57,679 nucleotides of DNA from assembly GCA_019695035.1 (NCBI GenBank), contig JAIBAU010000010.1, positions 27,501 through 85,179 of the forward strand. The letters run 5' to 3'. Of this stretch, positions 1-8,530 are shown piece by piece. The notes below the pieces were generated by a model. That model was given only the letters and a program-made list of their open reading frames with translations. It made no database searches and was not told where the DNA came from. Origin of the DNA: Caulobacteraceae bacterium. Lineage in GTDB: Bacteria; Pseudomonadota; Alphaproteobacteria; Caulobacterales; Caulobacteraceae. The translations under genes were made by a program, and so were the position numbers. The first letter of the stretch is position 1. Each line of letters opens with the position of its first letter.

Positions 1-32
1 AGCCGACAGGTTCGCCCAAAGCCGCGCGGGAA

Positions 33-884
33 TCAAATCGGCCGCTGATCCGGAAGGGGCGGCGGCGGAACGGGCGCGTCGGGCGACGGTTCAGCGGGAG
101 GCGGCTCCTGGAGGGAGTCGGCCGGCGGCGGGGCCGCCAGCTCGGCCTCGGTGGGCACCAGCGGCGGCAGGGTGCGGGCCTGGGCGATCGAGCGCCGGCC
201 GAACAGGGCCGCCCATGGTCCGATCAGCAGGAGTCCCGCGAAGAAGCCCGCCAGGTGGGCCTCCCAGGCGATCGGCATGCCGGCCGAGCCGGGAGCGTCG
301 CCCAGGAAGCCCAGCACCAGATTGATGGCGACCAGGGCGGCCCCGAAGATGAAAACCGTGCGACTGAGCACCGGCCCCAGCACGCCGCGCGTGTTGATCA
401 GCCGCGCCGTCGCCCCCATCAGCCCCGAGACCGCGCCGGACGCTCCGATCAGGGGCACGAACGATCCCGCGTGCAGCCAGACATAGATGACGTTCGCCGC
501 CACCCCGCACAGCACATAGAAGAGGATGTAGCTCACCCCATGGTGCCAGGCGGTTCCCATCAAGCGCGAGACCGGCACGCCGAAGGCCAGGGCGAAGGCC
601 GCGTTCATCAACGCGTGCGCCCAGTTGCCATGCAGCAGGAGCGAGGTGAAGAGGCCGACGTACTCCCCCTGCTCGACGGCGTAGGGCATCAAGCCGTAGT
701 TCCGGTACAGACTGTCGAGGTCGACCACCTGACTCTGGAGGAAATAGAAGATCGGTATCGACAAGGCCGCCGCCAGGGCCGGCCACGGCGCCAGGAGAAC
801 CGGCTCCTTCGTCCCCTTCCCCGCCGCTGCGCGCACGCTTTCCCCCGTCGGTCCCTCGGACCTCGTTAACTCTAAGCGCACCAT
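33..884 (-). CDS. Rhomboid family intramembrane serine protease
   Basis: The protein has 283 residues and about six hydrophobic segments between residues 30 and 230. The rhomboid serine motif GASG lies at 147-150 with Ser149 as probable nucleophile. The partner histidine lies in the EAHLAG segment at about His210, and the upstream HGNWAHALMN segment fits the conserved oxyanion-side residues. After the last membrane segment comes a Pro/Ala-rich cytoplasmic tail of about 50 residues. It should cleave membrane-protein substrates inside the inner membrane; the substrate is unknown. The ATG at 884 lies opposite the hfa promoter region, so this gene and hfaA diverge. The family call is secure from the paired GASG and AH motifs. 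Confidence 0.93.
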   Translation of the reverse strand: MVRLELTRSEGPTGESVRAAAGKGTKEPVLLAPWPALAAALSIPIFYFLQSQVVDLDSLYRNYGLMPYAVEQGEYVGLFTSLLLHGNWAHALMNAAFALAFGVPVSRLMGTAWHHGVSYILFYVLCGVAANVIYVWLHAGSFVPLIGASGAVSGLMGATARLINTRGVLGPVLSRTVFIFGAALVAINLVLGFLGDAPGSAGMPIAWEAHLAGFFAGLLLIGPWAALFGRRSIAQARTLPPLVPTEAELAAPPPADSLQEPPPAEPSPDAPVPPPPLPDQRPI

Positions 885-890
885 TCGTCG

Positions 891-906
891 TTCAGGTTCA
901 CCTGAA
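891..906. promoter_or_regulatory. Inverted repeat in the hfa/rhomboid divergent promoter region
   Basis: Seven-base arms TTCAGGT and ACCTGAA are separated by two bases. The repeat lies about 65 bases upstream of the sigma-54 element of hfaA and directly upstream of the rhomboid start, which suits an activator or repressor site. No cognate regulator can be named from the sequence. Confidence 0.35.
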
Positions 907-944
907 ATGCGAGCGAAACGAAGTTCGTCCGGCCGATCTCAAGC

Positions 945-958
945 GGTTCTTAAGAACC
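945..958. promoter_or_regulatory. Perfect 14-bp palindrome upstream of the hfaA promoter
   Basis: GGTTCTTAAGAACC is a perfect palindrome ending 11 bases before the sigma-54 element. That spacing suits a bound regulator of hfaA, but bacterial enhancer-binding proteins usually bind further upstream, so its role could be repression. Confidence 0.4.
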
Positions 959-969
959 CTGTTCGACTT

Positions 970-985
970 TGGCACGTCCATTGCT
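970..985 (+). promoter_or_regulatory. Sigma-54 (RpoN) promoter of hfaABD
   Basis: TGGCACG, four bases, then TTGCT matches the -24/-12 sigma-54 consensus, with the invariant GG (971-972) and GC (983-984) 12 bases apart. Transcription would start near 996, leaving a leader of about 30 bases with a GGAGGGG ribosome-binding site at 1011-1017 before the hfaA ATG. Sigma-54 promoters need an enhancer-binding activator; in Caulobacter, polar development genes are commonly controlled this way. Confidence 0.8.
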
Positions 986-1026
986 TGCAAACAGGGTGAA
1001 TCTTCGCCCTGGAGGGGAACGTTAGT

Positions 1027-1461
1027 ATGCGCAGCCGCCATGCCGTCGGGATCGCCCTGGCCGCCTTCGCCATCAGTGCGGGCGCGGCTTCAGCGCAGAA
1101 CCTGTCGACCACCTCGTCCTCCTACAACGCCGGCTACGGCCGCACGCCCGGCGACGAGGAACGCGGCGTGACCACCTACGGAATGCGCGACGCCAACGGC
1201 AATCTGATCGCGGTGAACGGCATCGTGACTTCGAGCGCCTCCGCCCAGGCCAGCGCCGCGGCGTGGGGCGCCAGCTACGGCGGTTCCGGGGCGGGCTTTG
1301 CGGGCCAGTACGGGTCGGCCACCGCCATCGGCAACAATCTGAATGTCACCGTCCAGGGCAACTGGAACACGGTGATCGTGGACTCCACCCAGATCAACAA
1401 TGGCGACGTCTCCGCCAGTGTCGAGCTCAATGGACAGGTCGATCTCGATGATCACCCCTAA
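1027..1461 (+). CDS. hfaA: Holdfast anchor protein HfaA
   Basis: This is a 144-residue exported protein with a signal peptide (residues 1-23, ending ASAQ). The mature part is rich in Gly, Ser, Ala, Asn and Gln, as in curli-like amyloid subunits. The C-terminal half carries a GSATAIGNN segment and a V-DSTQINNG-VSAS motif that recurs in HfaD downstream. HfaA is known from Caulobacter as an outer-surface component that anchors the polysaccharide holdfast to the cell pole. It is the first gene of hfaABD; its stop overlaps the hfaB start by 14 bases. Identity rests on composition, gene order and the CsgG-like neighbour. Confidence 0.85.
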   Translation: MRSRHAVGIALAAFAISAGAASAQNLSTTSSSYNAGYGRTPGDEERGVTTYGMRDANGNLIAVNGIVTSSASAQASAAAWGASYGGSGAGFAGQYGSATAIGNNLNVTVQGNWNTVIVDSTQINNGDVSASVELNGQVDLDDHP

Positions 1462-2455
1462 GTTTCGTACCGTCGCCCTGGCCACCGCCGCCCTGGCCCT
1501 GACGCTGGGGGGCTGCGTCTCGTCCTCCGCGGGTCCCAGCGGGCGCTACGCCGCGCCGATCGGCAACGCCCCGGTGACCGCCAATCCGACGCCCTATTCG
1601 GCGGCGCTGGTCTGCCTGGGCGACTACGCGCGCAGCCACAACCTTCCCTCCCCGCGCGTCGCTGTCGGCCGCATCAGTGACTACACGGGCAAGGAGGAAG
1701 CCGAGGGCGGCCGCAAGATCACCCAGGGCGCCTCCCTGATGGCGATCTCGGCCCTGGCCAAGGCCGGCGCGCGCCTGGTCGAGCGCTACGACACCTCCGT
1801 GTCCGAGCTCGAACTCAAGTACGCCAACAATCGTCTCGTGTCGGACGCAGCCGGCCCGGTCCCTGAAGGCCAGCCCGTCCCCTATCGCCGCATCACCGCC
1901 GGGCAGATCCCGGGCTCGGACTTCTATCTGGTCGGCGGCATCACCGAGCTGAACTACAACATCCGCTCCACCGGCGCCGACCTCAACGGTGGGGAAGTGG
2001 CGGCCACCGGAACCAAAGGCGGCTTCCATGCCCGCATGTTCGTCATGAACATCGGCCTGGACCTGCGCCTGGTCGAGACCCGTAGCCTGGAGGTCGTGGA
2101 CGTCGTCTCCTACCAGAAGCAGATCATCGGCCGCGAAGTCTCGGCCGGCGTGTTCGACTTCCTGAACGGAAACGTTTTCGACATCTCGGCGGGCGAAGGT
2201 GGACTGGAGCCCATCCAGCTGGCGGTGCGTTCGGTCGTCGAGCGCGGCGTGCTGGAGATGATGGCCAATCTGTACGGCGCGAGCGGCCCGGAAGTGTGCC
2301 TCGACTCGCGATCGGACCCGCTGAGCACGGCGGGCGTCACCGGCGCCTTCGTGCCGGCCTATAATACGGTGGGAGACAACAATGGCTCGACCCGCGCGGA
2401 TCCTGACCGCTGGAACGATCGCCGCGATAGCGACCTTCGCCGCGGCCGCAACTAG
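1448..2455 (+). CDS. hfaB: Holdfast anchor secretion lipoprotein HfaB (CsgG-like)
   Basis: HfaB is the CsgG-type outer-membrane lipoprotein channel thought to secrete HfaA and HfaD. I start it at the ATG at 1448, inside the end of hfaA, because that yields a lipoprotein signal with an LGGC lipobox (Cys23); the 16 residues before it in the open frame are not signal-like. The 335-residue product shows CsgG-family features: VAVGRISDYTGKEE near the N-terminus, a middle VGGITELNYN segment and LDLRLVETRSLEVVDV. It ends 74 bases inside hfaD, so translation of the two is probably coupled. Confidence 0.88.
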   Translation: MITPKFRTVALATAALALTLGGCVSSSAGPSGRYAAPIGNAPVTANPTPYSAALVCLGDYARSHNLPSPRVAVGRISDYTGKEEAEGGRKITQGASLMAISALAKAGARLVERYDTSVSELELKYANNRLVSDAAGPVPEGQPVPYRRITAGQIPGSDFYLVGGITELNYNIRSTGADLNGGEVAATGTKGGFHARMFVMNIGLDLRLVETRSLEVVDVVSYQKQIIGREVSAGVFDFLNGNVFDISAGEGGLEPIQLAVRSVVERGVLEMMANLYGASGPEVCLDSRSDPLSTAGVTGAFVPAYNTVGDNNGSTRADPDRWNDRRDSDLRRGRN

Positions 2456-3623
2456 CCAGGCCCAGACCGTCGTCGTCAGCGATCAGACCCAGGCCGCCGA
2501 CGTCACCGCAGACCAGACCCTGAACGTCGTCGACCTCGACGACCAGGTGACGGCCGCCACCACCGCGACCGGCAACAGCCTGTCCGGCGCTGTGGAGTCG
2601 GGCTCGCTCGACCTCACCGCCAGCCAGTCGATGCAGGCCGATGCGGCCGCGGAGACCACGCTCAACGCCGATACGGGAACCATCTCGGGGCAGGTGACCC
2701 TGGTCTCCGAGGCCGTGGGAAACACCGGCGACGCGGGAGCTTACGGGGCGGACATGACCGCCAATGTCGTTCAGGCGACAGGGAATTTCGCCTTCACCGC
2801 CCGCACCACCGTGAACGGGCCGACCTCGCACCAGACGGGCGGCGCCAGCGTGGGCGCCACCGCCATCGCCAACAGCCAGGCCTTTGGGTCTTCAACCGGC
2901 GCCGCCTCGACGCTGACGGTCAGCCAGTCCTCCGCAGCCCTGACGCAGGCCGACGTCGAGGCCTACACCCAATACCTGCCGGGCCCCGCGGTCTATTCCG
3001 CCGCCGCCACGAGCAACAACGTCTCCTCGTCGGGGACCGACGGCACGATGCAGCTGATCAACGCCGATCAGACCATGACCGGCGCCCGCACCCAGGCGTC
3101 GACCTTCGTCTCGGCCGCCAACGCCTGGCAGATCCAGGGCTCGACGGCGGCGGTGGCCAACAACATCGCGGCCACCAATGAGGATGGTTCACTGGAGGTC
3201 GCGGCGGACCAGAGCAATCAATCCTACGTCCAGGCCGACACGGTGGTGCTGGCCTGGGACTACGGCCTGGCCTCGGCCCAGGCGGTCGGGGTCGGCAACT
3301 CGTCGCTGGCGGGGAACAACGGTCAGTATGTCGAGATCGACAACACCCAGTTCAACTCGGGCGGGGTGGAGGTCTCGGCCAGCTTCCAGGGCGACAGCGG
3401 CTATGACAGCTACGCCTCGGCCACGGCGATCGGCAACGCGACCACGGCCTATGCCTGCTCCGAGTGCCAGGGCACCTTGCGCGCCAACAACGTGCAGACC
3501 AACACCAACACCGTAAACGCGTCCTCGACCGTCACACTGACGGGATCCGGCCGGGCCGTGGTGGGAACCTCTACGGCGGTCGGCAACAGCGCCAGCTTCT
3601 GGGTGAGCAGCCCGGGCGGCTGA
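2382..3623 (+). CDS. hfaD: Holdfast anchor protein HfaD
   Basis: This is a 413-residue exported protein with a signal peptide (residues 1-28, ending SQAQ) and a mature region dominated by Ala, Thr, Ser, Asn and Gln in short beta-strand-like repeats. ATAIGN-type segments and a Y-EIDNTQFNSGGVEVSAS motif near residues 312-330 resemble the C-terminus of HfaA. A GGGAG ribosome-binding site five bases before the ATG lies within hfaB. HfaD is the third holdfast-anchor component in Caulobacter and is surface exposed. A 7-bp GC stem at 3612-3630 spans the stop codon, without a following T run. Confidence 0.85.
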   Translation: MARPARILTAGTIAAIATFAAAATSQAQTVVVSDQTQAADVTADQTLNVVDLDDQVTAATTATGNSLSGAVESGSLDLTASQSMQADAAAETTLNADTGTISGQVTLVSEAVGNTGDAGAYGADMTANVVQATGNFAFTARTTVNGPTSHQTGGASVGATAIANSQAFGSSTGAASTLTVSQSSAALTQADVEAYTQYLPGPAVYSAAATSNNVSSSGTDGTMQLINADQTMTGARTQASTFVSAANAWQIQGSTAAVANNIAATNEDGSLEVAADQSNQSYVQADTVVLAWDYGLASAQAVGVGNSSLAGNNGQYVEIDNTQFNSGGVEVSASFQGDSGYDSYASATAIGNATTAYACSECQGTLRANNVQTNTNTVNASSTVTLTGSGRAVVGTSTAVGNSASFWVSSPGG

Positions 3624-3710
3624 CGCCCGGCCGCCGACGGACCGAAGTTCGCCTTGTCTTCGCCCTAAGCCACGGGTTTACCTCGCGCCTCACGCCGCGA
3701 GGTCCGCCCA

Positions 3711-6629
3711 ATGCCGAAGTTGAAACGCGCCCTGGTCGCGGCGCTGGCCGCCCTCGCGGTGAGCGGGGGCCTGGCGGCGGAACGGGCCACGGCCCTGCCC
3801 GACATCCGCGGCGCAATCGGCGCCCTGTTCAAGCCCAAGCCCAAGGCCGAGCGCCCGCCCCAGCCTGACCAGCCGACTGCGCCTGCGGCCGAGACCGACC
3901 TGCCACCCGATCCGGCGCTGCGGTTCGGGATCCTCCCGAACGGCATGAAGTACGTGCTGGCCCACAACGCGACGCCGCCGGGGCAGACCTCGCTTCGCTT
4001 GCGCGTGGACGCCGGTTCGCTGATGGAGGCCGAGGACCAGCGCGGCCTCGCACATTTCCTCGAACACATGGCCTTCAACGGGTCGACCAATGTGCCCGAG
4101 GGCGAGATGGTCAAGATCCTGGAACGCGCCGGCCTGTCGTTCGGGGCCGACACCAACGCCTCCACCAATTTCGAGCAGACCGTCTACGAGTTGGACCTGC
4201 CCCGTTCGGACGACGCCACCGTCGATACGGCCCTCATGCTGATGCGGGAGTCCGTGGGTTCCATGACGCTGGACGCCGGCGCAATCGACCGGGAGCGGGG
4301 CGTCGTACTCTCGGAGGAGCGCACGCGCGCCTCCCCGGCCTACCGCATCCTGCAGGGCCGCTACGACTTCTTCCTCAAGGGACAGCTGGCGCCGCAACGG
4401 TTCCCGATCGGCGACACGGACGTCCTGAAGACCGCCCAGCGCGACCGGTTCCTGGCCTTCTACAACGCCTACTACCGCCCCGAGCGGGTCACCCTCGTCG
4501 TGGTCGGCGACTTCGACGTCGCGGTCATGGAGGCGAAGATCCGCAGCCGCTTCGGCGACTGGCGCGTGAGCGGCCCGGCCGGCCGCGCGCCAGATCTGGG
4601 CCAGATCGCCCGGCGCGGCGTCGAGACCCACGTCCTCGTCGAGCCCGGCGGGCCAGCCGGCGTGCAGGTCGCCTGGATCAATCCACCCGACCTCAGCGCA
4701 GACACCCGCGAGCGGCGCAAGGCGCGGCTCGTGCGCGAGCTGGGCTTCGCTGTCCTGAATCGCCGCATGGAGAGCCTGGCGCGGGCGGCCAACCCGCCCT
4801 TCATCGGCGCCGGAGCCTTCCGCTACACTGACACCCGGTCGGCCGACATCACCGTGCTCTCGGTGACCGGACAGCCCGGCCAGTGGAAGCAGAACCTGAC
4901 AGCGGCCGAACAGGAGCAGCGGCGGATCGTGCAGTTCGGCGTCCAGCAGGCCGAGCTCGATCGCGAGATCGCCGAGTATCGCACCCAGCTGGAGGCCGCC
5001 GTGGCCGGCTCCGCCACCCGGCGCACTGCGGCCCTCGCCGAGGGGATCGTGGACAGCATCAACGCCCGCGAGGTGTTCACCGCCGACGACTTCGACCTGG
5101 CCCTGTTCGAGGAGACCGTGAAGGGTCTGAAGGCGGACAAGGTGACCCAGGAGCTGAAGGCGCAGTTCGCCGGCCAGGGGCCGCTGGTCCTGGTCACGAG
5201 CCCGACGCCCGTCGAGGGCGGAGACGCCGCCGTGGCGGCGGCCTTCGCCGAGAGCCGTCAGGCGGTGGTCACGGCGCCCCCCGTCATCTCGGTCAAGGCT
5301 TGGCCGTACGACGACTGGGGCCCCGCCGGAGAGGTCGTTTCGACTCGCGACGTCATCGATCTCGACACGACCTTCGTCACCTTCGCCAACGGCGTCCGCC
5401 TGACCGTGAAGCCGACCAAGTTCCGTGACGACCAGGTGCTGGTGCAGGTGCGCATGGGCCACGGCTACCTGGACCTGCCGCGCGACCGCCAGGCCCTGCT
5501 GTGGGCGGCCGGGCTGGAGTACGTCGAAGGCGGCCTGGGCCAAATGACGGCCCAGGAACTGGAGCAGACCCTGGCGGCGACGGTCTATGGCGCGAGCTTC
5601 AGCGTGGACGAGGACGCCTTCGCCCTGTCGGGCCGGACGCGGCCCCAGGATCTCCGCCGCCAGCTCGAGGTGCTCGCCGCCTACGCCACCGATGCGGCCT
5701 GGCGGCCCGAGCCGTTCGAACGGGTGCGCACCTACGGGCTGAGCATTCTCGATCAGTTGATGTCGACGCCCGCCGGCGTCTTCAGCCGCGAAGGCGAGGC
5801 GCTCCTGCGTTCCGGTGACATGCGCTGGCGCTTCCCCACGCAGGAGGAGTTCCGGAGTGCGCGTCTCGACACCCTGCGCGCCGCAATCGCCGATCCCATG
5901 TCCCGCGGGCCGGTGGAGGTGATCATCGTAGGCGACGTCTCGGTGGAGGCGGCGACCGAAGAGGTAGCGGCGACCTTCGGAGCCATGGCGCCCCGTCCCG
6001 CCGCCGCCGAGCCGCCCGCGGAGGCGGCGCAGGTGCGCTTCCCCGCCGGCGTAGCCCAGCCCGTGCGGCTGACCCACAGGGGCCGCCCCGACCAGGCGCT
6101 GGGTTTCGTCGGCTGGCCGGGGGTGGACTTCGCCGCCCAGCCCCAGGAGGCGCGCAAGCTGCGCATGCTGCAGCTGGTGCTGGAACTGCGGCTCCTGGAC
6201 GAATTGCGCGAACGCCAGGGGGTGACCTATTCGCCCAACACCAGCCTCGAGACCGCCTGGGCCTTCCCGGGGTACGGCTACGTCTCGGCCTCCGTGCAGG
6301 CCCCGCCGGACAAGCTGAAGGCCTTCTTCGACGCGGTCACGGCGATCGCCCGGGACCTGCGGGACAATCCCGTCACGGCCGACGAACTGGAGCGGGCGCG
6401 CAAGCCCCGCCTGGAACAGCTGATGAAGGCGCAGGTCACCAACGAGTACTGGCTCGGGCAGCTGGAGGGGGCCCAGACCGATCCGCGGCGCCTGGACGCC
6501 ATCCGGGCCACCCTGTCGGGACTGGAGCGCATCACGGCGGCGGACGTGCAGGCGACGGCCCGCCGCTACCTGACGGATGACAGGGCCTGGAAGCTGGAGA
6601 TCGTGCCCGAGGGAACCCCCGGCCGTTAG
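3711..6629 (+). CDS. M16 family zinc metallopeptidase (insulinase/PqqL-like, two domains)
   Basis: The 972-residue exported protein has a signal peptide (about residues 1-28) and a Pro-rich linker at 40-66. The first M16 domain holds the inverted zinc motif HFLEH (115-119), with the third ligand expected in the VVLSEERTRASP segment about 75 residues later. A second, catalytically inactive M16 half follows from about residue 560, giving the full-length arrangement of about 900-950 residues seen in periplasmic PqqL-like peptidases. It probably degrades peptides in the periplasm. It is 87 bases downstream of hfaD and may be transcribed separately; a strong hairpin follows it. Confidence 0.93.
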   Translation: MPKLKRALVAALAALAVSGGLAAERATALPDIRGAIGALFKPKPKAERPPQPDQPTAPAAETDLPPDPALRFGILPNGMKYVLAHNATPPGQTSLRLRVDAGSLMEAEDQRGLAHFLEHMAFNGSTNVPEGEMVKILERAGLSFGADTNASTNFEQTVYELDLPRSDDATVDTALMLMRESVGSMTLDAGAIDRERGVVLSEERTRASPAYRILQGRYDFFLKGQLAPQRFPIGDTDVLKTAQRDRFLAFYNAYYRPERVTLVVVGDFDVAVMEAKIRSRFGDWRVSGPAGRAPDLGQIARRGVETHVLVEPGGPAGVQVAWINPPDLSADTRERRKARLVRELGFAVLNRRMESLARAANPPFIGAGAFRYTDTRSADITVLSVTGQPGQWKQNLTAAEQEQRRIVQFGVQQAELDREIAEYRTQLEAAVAGSATRRTAALAEGIVDSINAREVFTADDFDLALFEETVKGLKADKVTQELKAQFAGQGPLVLVTSPTPVEGGDAAVAAAFAESRQAVVTAPPVISVKAWPYDDWGPAGEVVSTRDVIDLDTTFVTFANGVRLTVKPTKFRDDQVLVQVRMGHGYLDLPRDRQALLWAAGLEYVEGGLGQMTAQELEQTLAATVYGASFSVDEDAFALSGRTRPQDLRRQLEVLAAYATDAAWRPEPFERVRTYGLSILDQLMSTPAGVFSREGEALLRSGDMRWRFPTQEEFRSARLDTLRAAIADPMSRGPVEVIIVGDVSVEAATEEVAATFGAMAPRPAAAEPPAEAAQVRFPAGVAQPVRLTHRGRPDQALGFVGWPGVDFAAQPQEARKLRMLQLVLELRLLDELRERQGVTYSPNTSLETAWAFPGYGYVSASVQAPPDKLKAFFDAVTAIARDLRDNPVTADELERARKPRLEQLMKAQVTNEYWLGQLEGAQTDPRRLDAIRATLSGLERITAADVQATARRYLTDDRAWKLEIVPEGTPGR

Positions 6630-6641
6630 TCGGCATAAAGA

Positions 6642-6669
6642 GACCCCGGCGGTGAGGGCCGCCGGGGTC
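6642..6669 (+). terminator. Hairpin terminator after the M16 peptidase gene
   Basis: An 11-bp perfect GC-rich stem (6642-6652 with 6659-6669) has a six-base loop and starts 13 bases after the peptidase stop. The T tract is weak (AAGTTT), so it may act bidirectionally for the converging gene at 6778 or need help from Rho. Confidence 0.65.
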
Positions 6670-6777
6670 AAGTTTCACACTCAGGACACTGTCGAACGGA
6701 GTCGACGCCTTGGACTTTAGCGGCCGGTCCTGAACCGGAGCTGAGGGGGGCTGTTCAGCCCACGTTATTTTTCGCCC

Positions 6778-7602
6778 TCAGTGAATGACTCCGCCCACGC
6801 CGCCGTCGAGCACGATCGAGAAGCTGCGGGTCTCCTCGACCACCTCCTCGCGCCAGGCGGTGTAGGTCTCTTCGCGTTCCATGGTCAGGATCTTGATGCC
6901 GGCGCCGTAGCGGCGCAGCAGGCTGCGCTCGTTGCAGTCGCGGGCGGGAATCTGCGGACGGCATTGCAGCATGCCGCCGGCGGAATGCCAGATGGCCTGT
7001 CCCTTGGCGCACTCCATCAGCTCGCCGCCTTCCAGCGAAAGGCCCTCGTTCCAGTTGGCGATGGTCAGTTGCAGGTGCGAGCCGGCGATGCAGCGGTACA
7101 ACTCGCCCTCGTAGATATCCTCGACATCGCGGTCCGGACGAACCTGGGACGCCGGGTGTGGGCTGCGCAGGTCGTCGATGCAGACGGCCTGGATGATGAC
7201 CCGCTTGGTGATCTTGCGCGTGGCCTGGTAGCTGACGCGGCGCATTTCCTGGCCGCCTTCGACGTTCAGGCCTTGGATGACGGAGGGCGTGCCCTGGTCG
7301 ACGTACCAGGAGGATCCGCCGCCAAAGAACACGGTGGCGCCGGCCTGCGACTGGGCGCCGGCCTGGGCTCCCGCCCCGGCGATGGCGATCACCGGTTGCT
7401 GCACCACCACGCTGACGCCTGGCACGTGCACGGTGTGGCCTCCGCCCGTGCAGCATGGGGACGGTTGCGGCGGCGGCGGCGGGGGCGGCGGCTGGCAGCA
7501 CGGCGGCGGCGGCGCGCAGCACTGGGCGGCGGCCGCATCGGCGAGCGACACGAGGAACAACCCCGCTAGCGCCGCGATCCAGAATCTCCACCGTGCGAGC
7601 AT
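6778..7602 (-). CDS. Exported Cys/Pro-rich hypothetical protein
   Basis: No family is recognised. From the ATG at 7602 (CGAGGAG ribosome-binding site) the product has 274 residues. A signal peptide (1-26) is followed by a Cys/Pro segment with three CC pairs among proline runs (27-50), then a Gly/Ala/Gln-rich stretch around 65-95. A globular domain follows (about 105-274) with conserved-looking Cys and Trp residues (AVCIDD, LYRCIAGSHLQLTIANWN, MLQCRPQIPARDC). The open frame extends upstream to 7746, but the signal peptide and ribosome-binding site favour the internal start. It is probably a disulphide-bonded periplasmic or envelope protein; the poly-Pro/Cys part may span or attach to the wall. 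Confidence 0.8.
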   Translation of the reverse strand: MLARWRFWIAALAGLFLVSLADAAAAQCCAPPPPCCQPPPPPPPPQPSPCCTGGGHTVHVPGVSVVVQQPVIAIAGAGAQAGAQSQAGATVFFGGGSSWYVDQGTPSVIQGLNVEGGQEMRRVSYQATRKITKRVIIQAVCIDDLRSPHPASQVRPDRDVEDIYEGELYRCIAGSHLQLTIANWNEGLSLEGGELMECAKGQAIWHSAGGMLQCRPQIPARDCNERSLLRRYGAGIKILTMEREETYTAWREEVVEETRSFSIVLDGGVGGVIH

Positions 7603-7732
7603 GGGTCGGCTCCTCGGAATAACCGAGGCATTGGAAGCAAGAAACGTTCCGAAATCGTTTCCGTCAGAGGGATTTAGCCGATCCGGCGCGGCAGGCAGGG
7701 TTCCTGCAGGAACGCCCCCGGAGGGTGATCCT

Positions 7733-8263
7733 GTGTTCCATACCAATACAGACCATCTGATCGGCTACTGGCGCTCCCTGTCGCGGGGCGCGGCCACGCC
7801 CCGTCGCACCGACTTCGATCCGGCCGCGGTCGCCGAGCTGCTGCCGCAGATCTTCATGCTCGAGCTGGGCGCGGGCTCGCTCCCCTTCCGGCTGGCGGGC
7901 GAGTTCCTCATCGACCTGCACGGCAAGACCTTGCGCGGCCTGGATTTCCAGACCCTGTTCAGCCCCGGCGGCCGGCGCGTGGTGACCCAGGCGGCCCTGT
8001 CGGCCCTGAACGCGCCCGATCCCGTGGTGCTGCTCTGCGAGGCGGTCAGCGCCGAGGGGCGAACCCTCACGCTGGAGATCGTGCTGGCGCCGCTGGCCGG
8101 AGAGGACGGGCGCGTCGAACGGCTGCTCGGTCTCTACCAGCCCACCAGCCTGGTGGCCCGGCTGGGCGGCAGGCCGGTGGCGGAAATCAACGCGCGGCTG
8201 GCCAATGACGACGGTCGCGGGCACCTGCGCCTGGTGGTGGCGGACGGATTGCGCATCGCCTGA
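7733..8263 (+). CDS. PAS domain-containing protein (PAS_5 type)
   Basis: The open frame runs from 7277, but the upstream part is an antisense shadow of the neighbouring exported-protein gene. A GGAGGG site at 7720-7725 sits seven bases before a GTG at 7733, giving 176-177 residues. The FDPAAVAELLPQIFMLELG and LRGLDFQTLFSPGGRR segments are typical of the single-PAS-domain proteins common in Caulobacterales and Rhizobiales (PAS_5, formerly DUF1457). There is no kinase, GGDEF or HTH domain, so it is likely a stand-alone sensor or adaptor with unknown ligand. It diverges from the gene at 6778-7602 across about 130 bases. Confidence 0.8.
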   Translation: MFHTNTDHLIGYWRSLSRGAATPRRTDFDPAAVAELLPQIFMLELGAGSLPFRLAGEFLIDLHGKTLRGLDFQTLFSPGGRRVVTQAALSALNAPDPVVLLCEAVSAEGRTLTLEIVLAPLAGEDGRVERLLGLYQPTSLVARLGGRPVAEINARLANDDGRGHLRLVVADGLRIA

Positions 8264-8530
8264 GGCGAAATCATCAGCAGAGCCTTTGGAGACAGGGGTT
8301 TCCGGTGGCGGGAGCCCATTGTCCGCTGATCCGGTCGAATTGCGCAAGCTGCTGTTTTCAATGCGGTTTTTTATGGCGCCGCGAGCACGCTTCGCGGCAA
8401 CAAGGATCGATTCCCCGGGCGCTTCGCCCGCTTTCCCGGCCTGAACACCCGGGTTTCCGGCCGCGCCCGCCGGAGGGGAAGAAATGCGTCTTGACCCCCT
8501 CCCCCGGATCAAGGGTTCATCGCCGCCCGC
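8264..8530. other. Intergenic region with no recognised gene
   Basis: This gap between the PAS gene and the end of the gamma-carbonic anhydrase gene holds several small GC hairpins (for example around 8381-8400 and 8418-8432) and a T-rich patch near 8350-8375. I see no credible coding frame with a ribosome-binding site and no recognisable RNA. The stem at about 8524-8539 spans the carbonic anhydrase stop codon. Confidence 0.4.

Noticed and set aside
3690-6671. A 993-codon open frame on the minus strand opposite the M16 peptidase gene
   Set aside because: It is a GC-driven antisense shadow: low-complexity Arg/Gly/His/Ala protein with no domain, while the plus strand has a full two-domain peptidase. 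The same reasoning removes other long antisense frames, such as those opposite purB, the CBS gene and the helicase gene.
8264-8530. Possible small RNA in the gap after the PAS gene
   Set aside because: There are several small hairpins but no clear promoter or terminator and no recognised motif; evidence is too thin.
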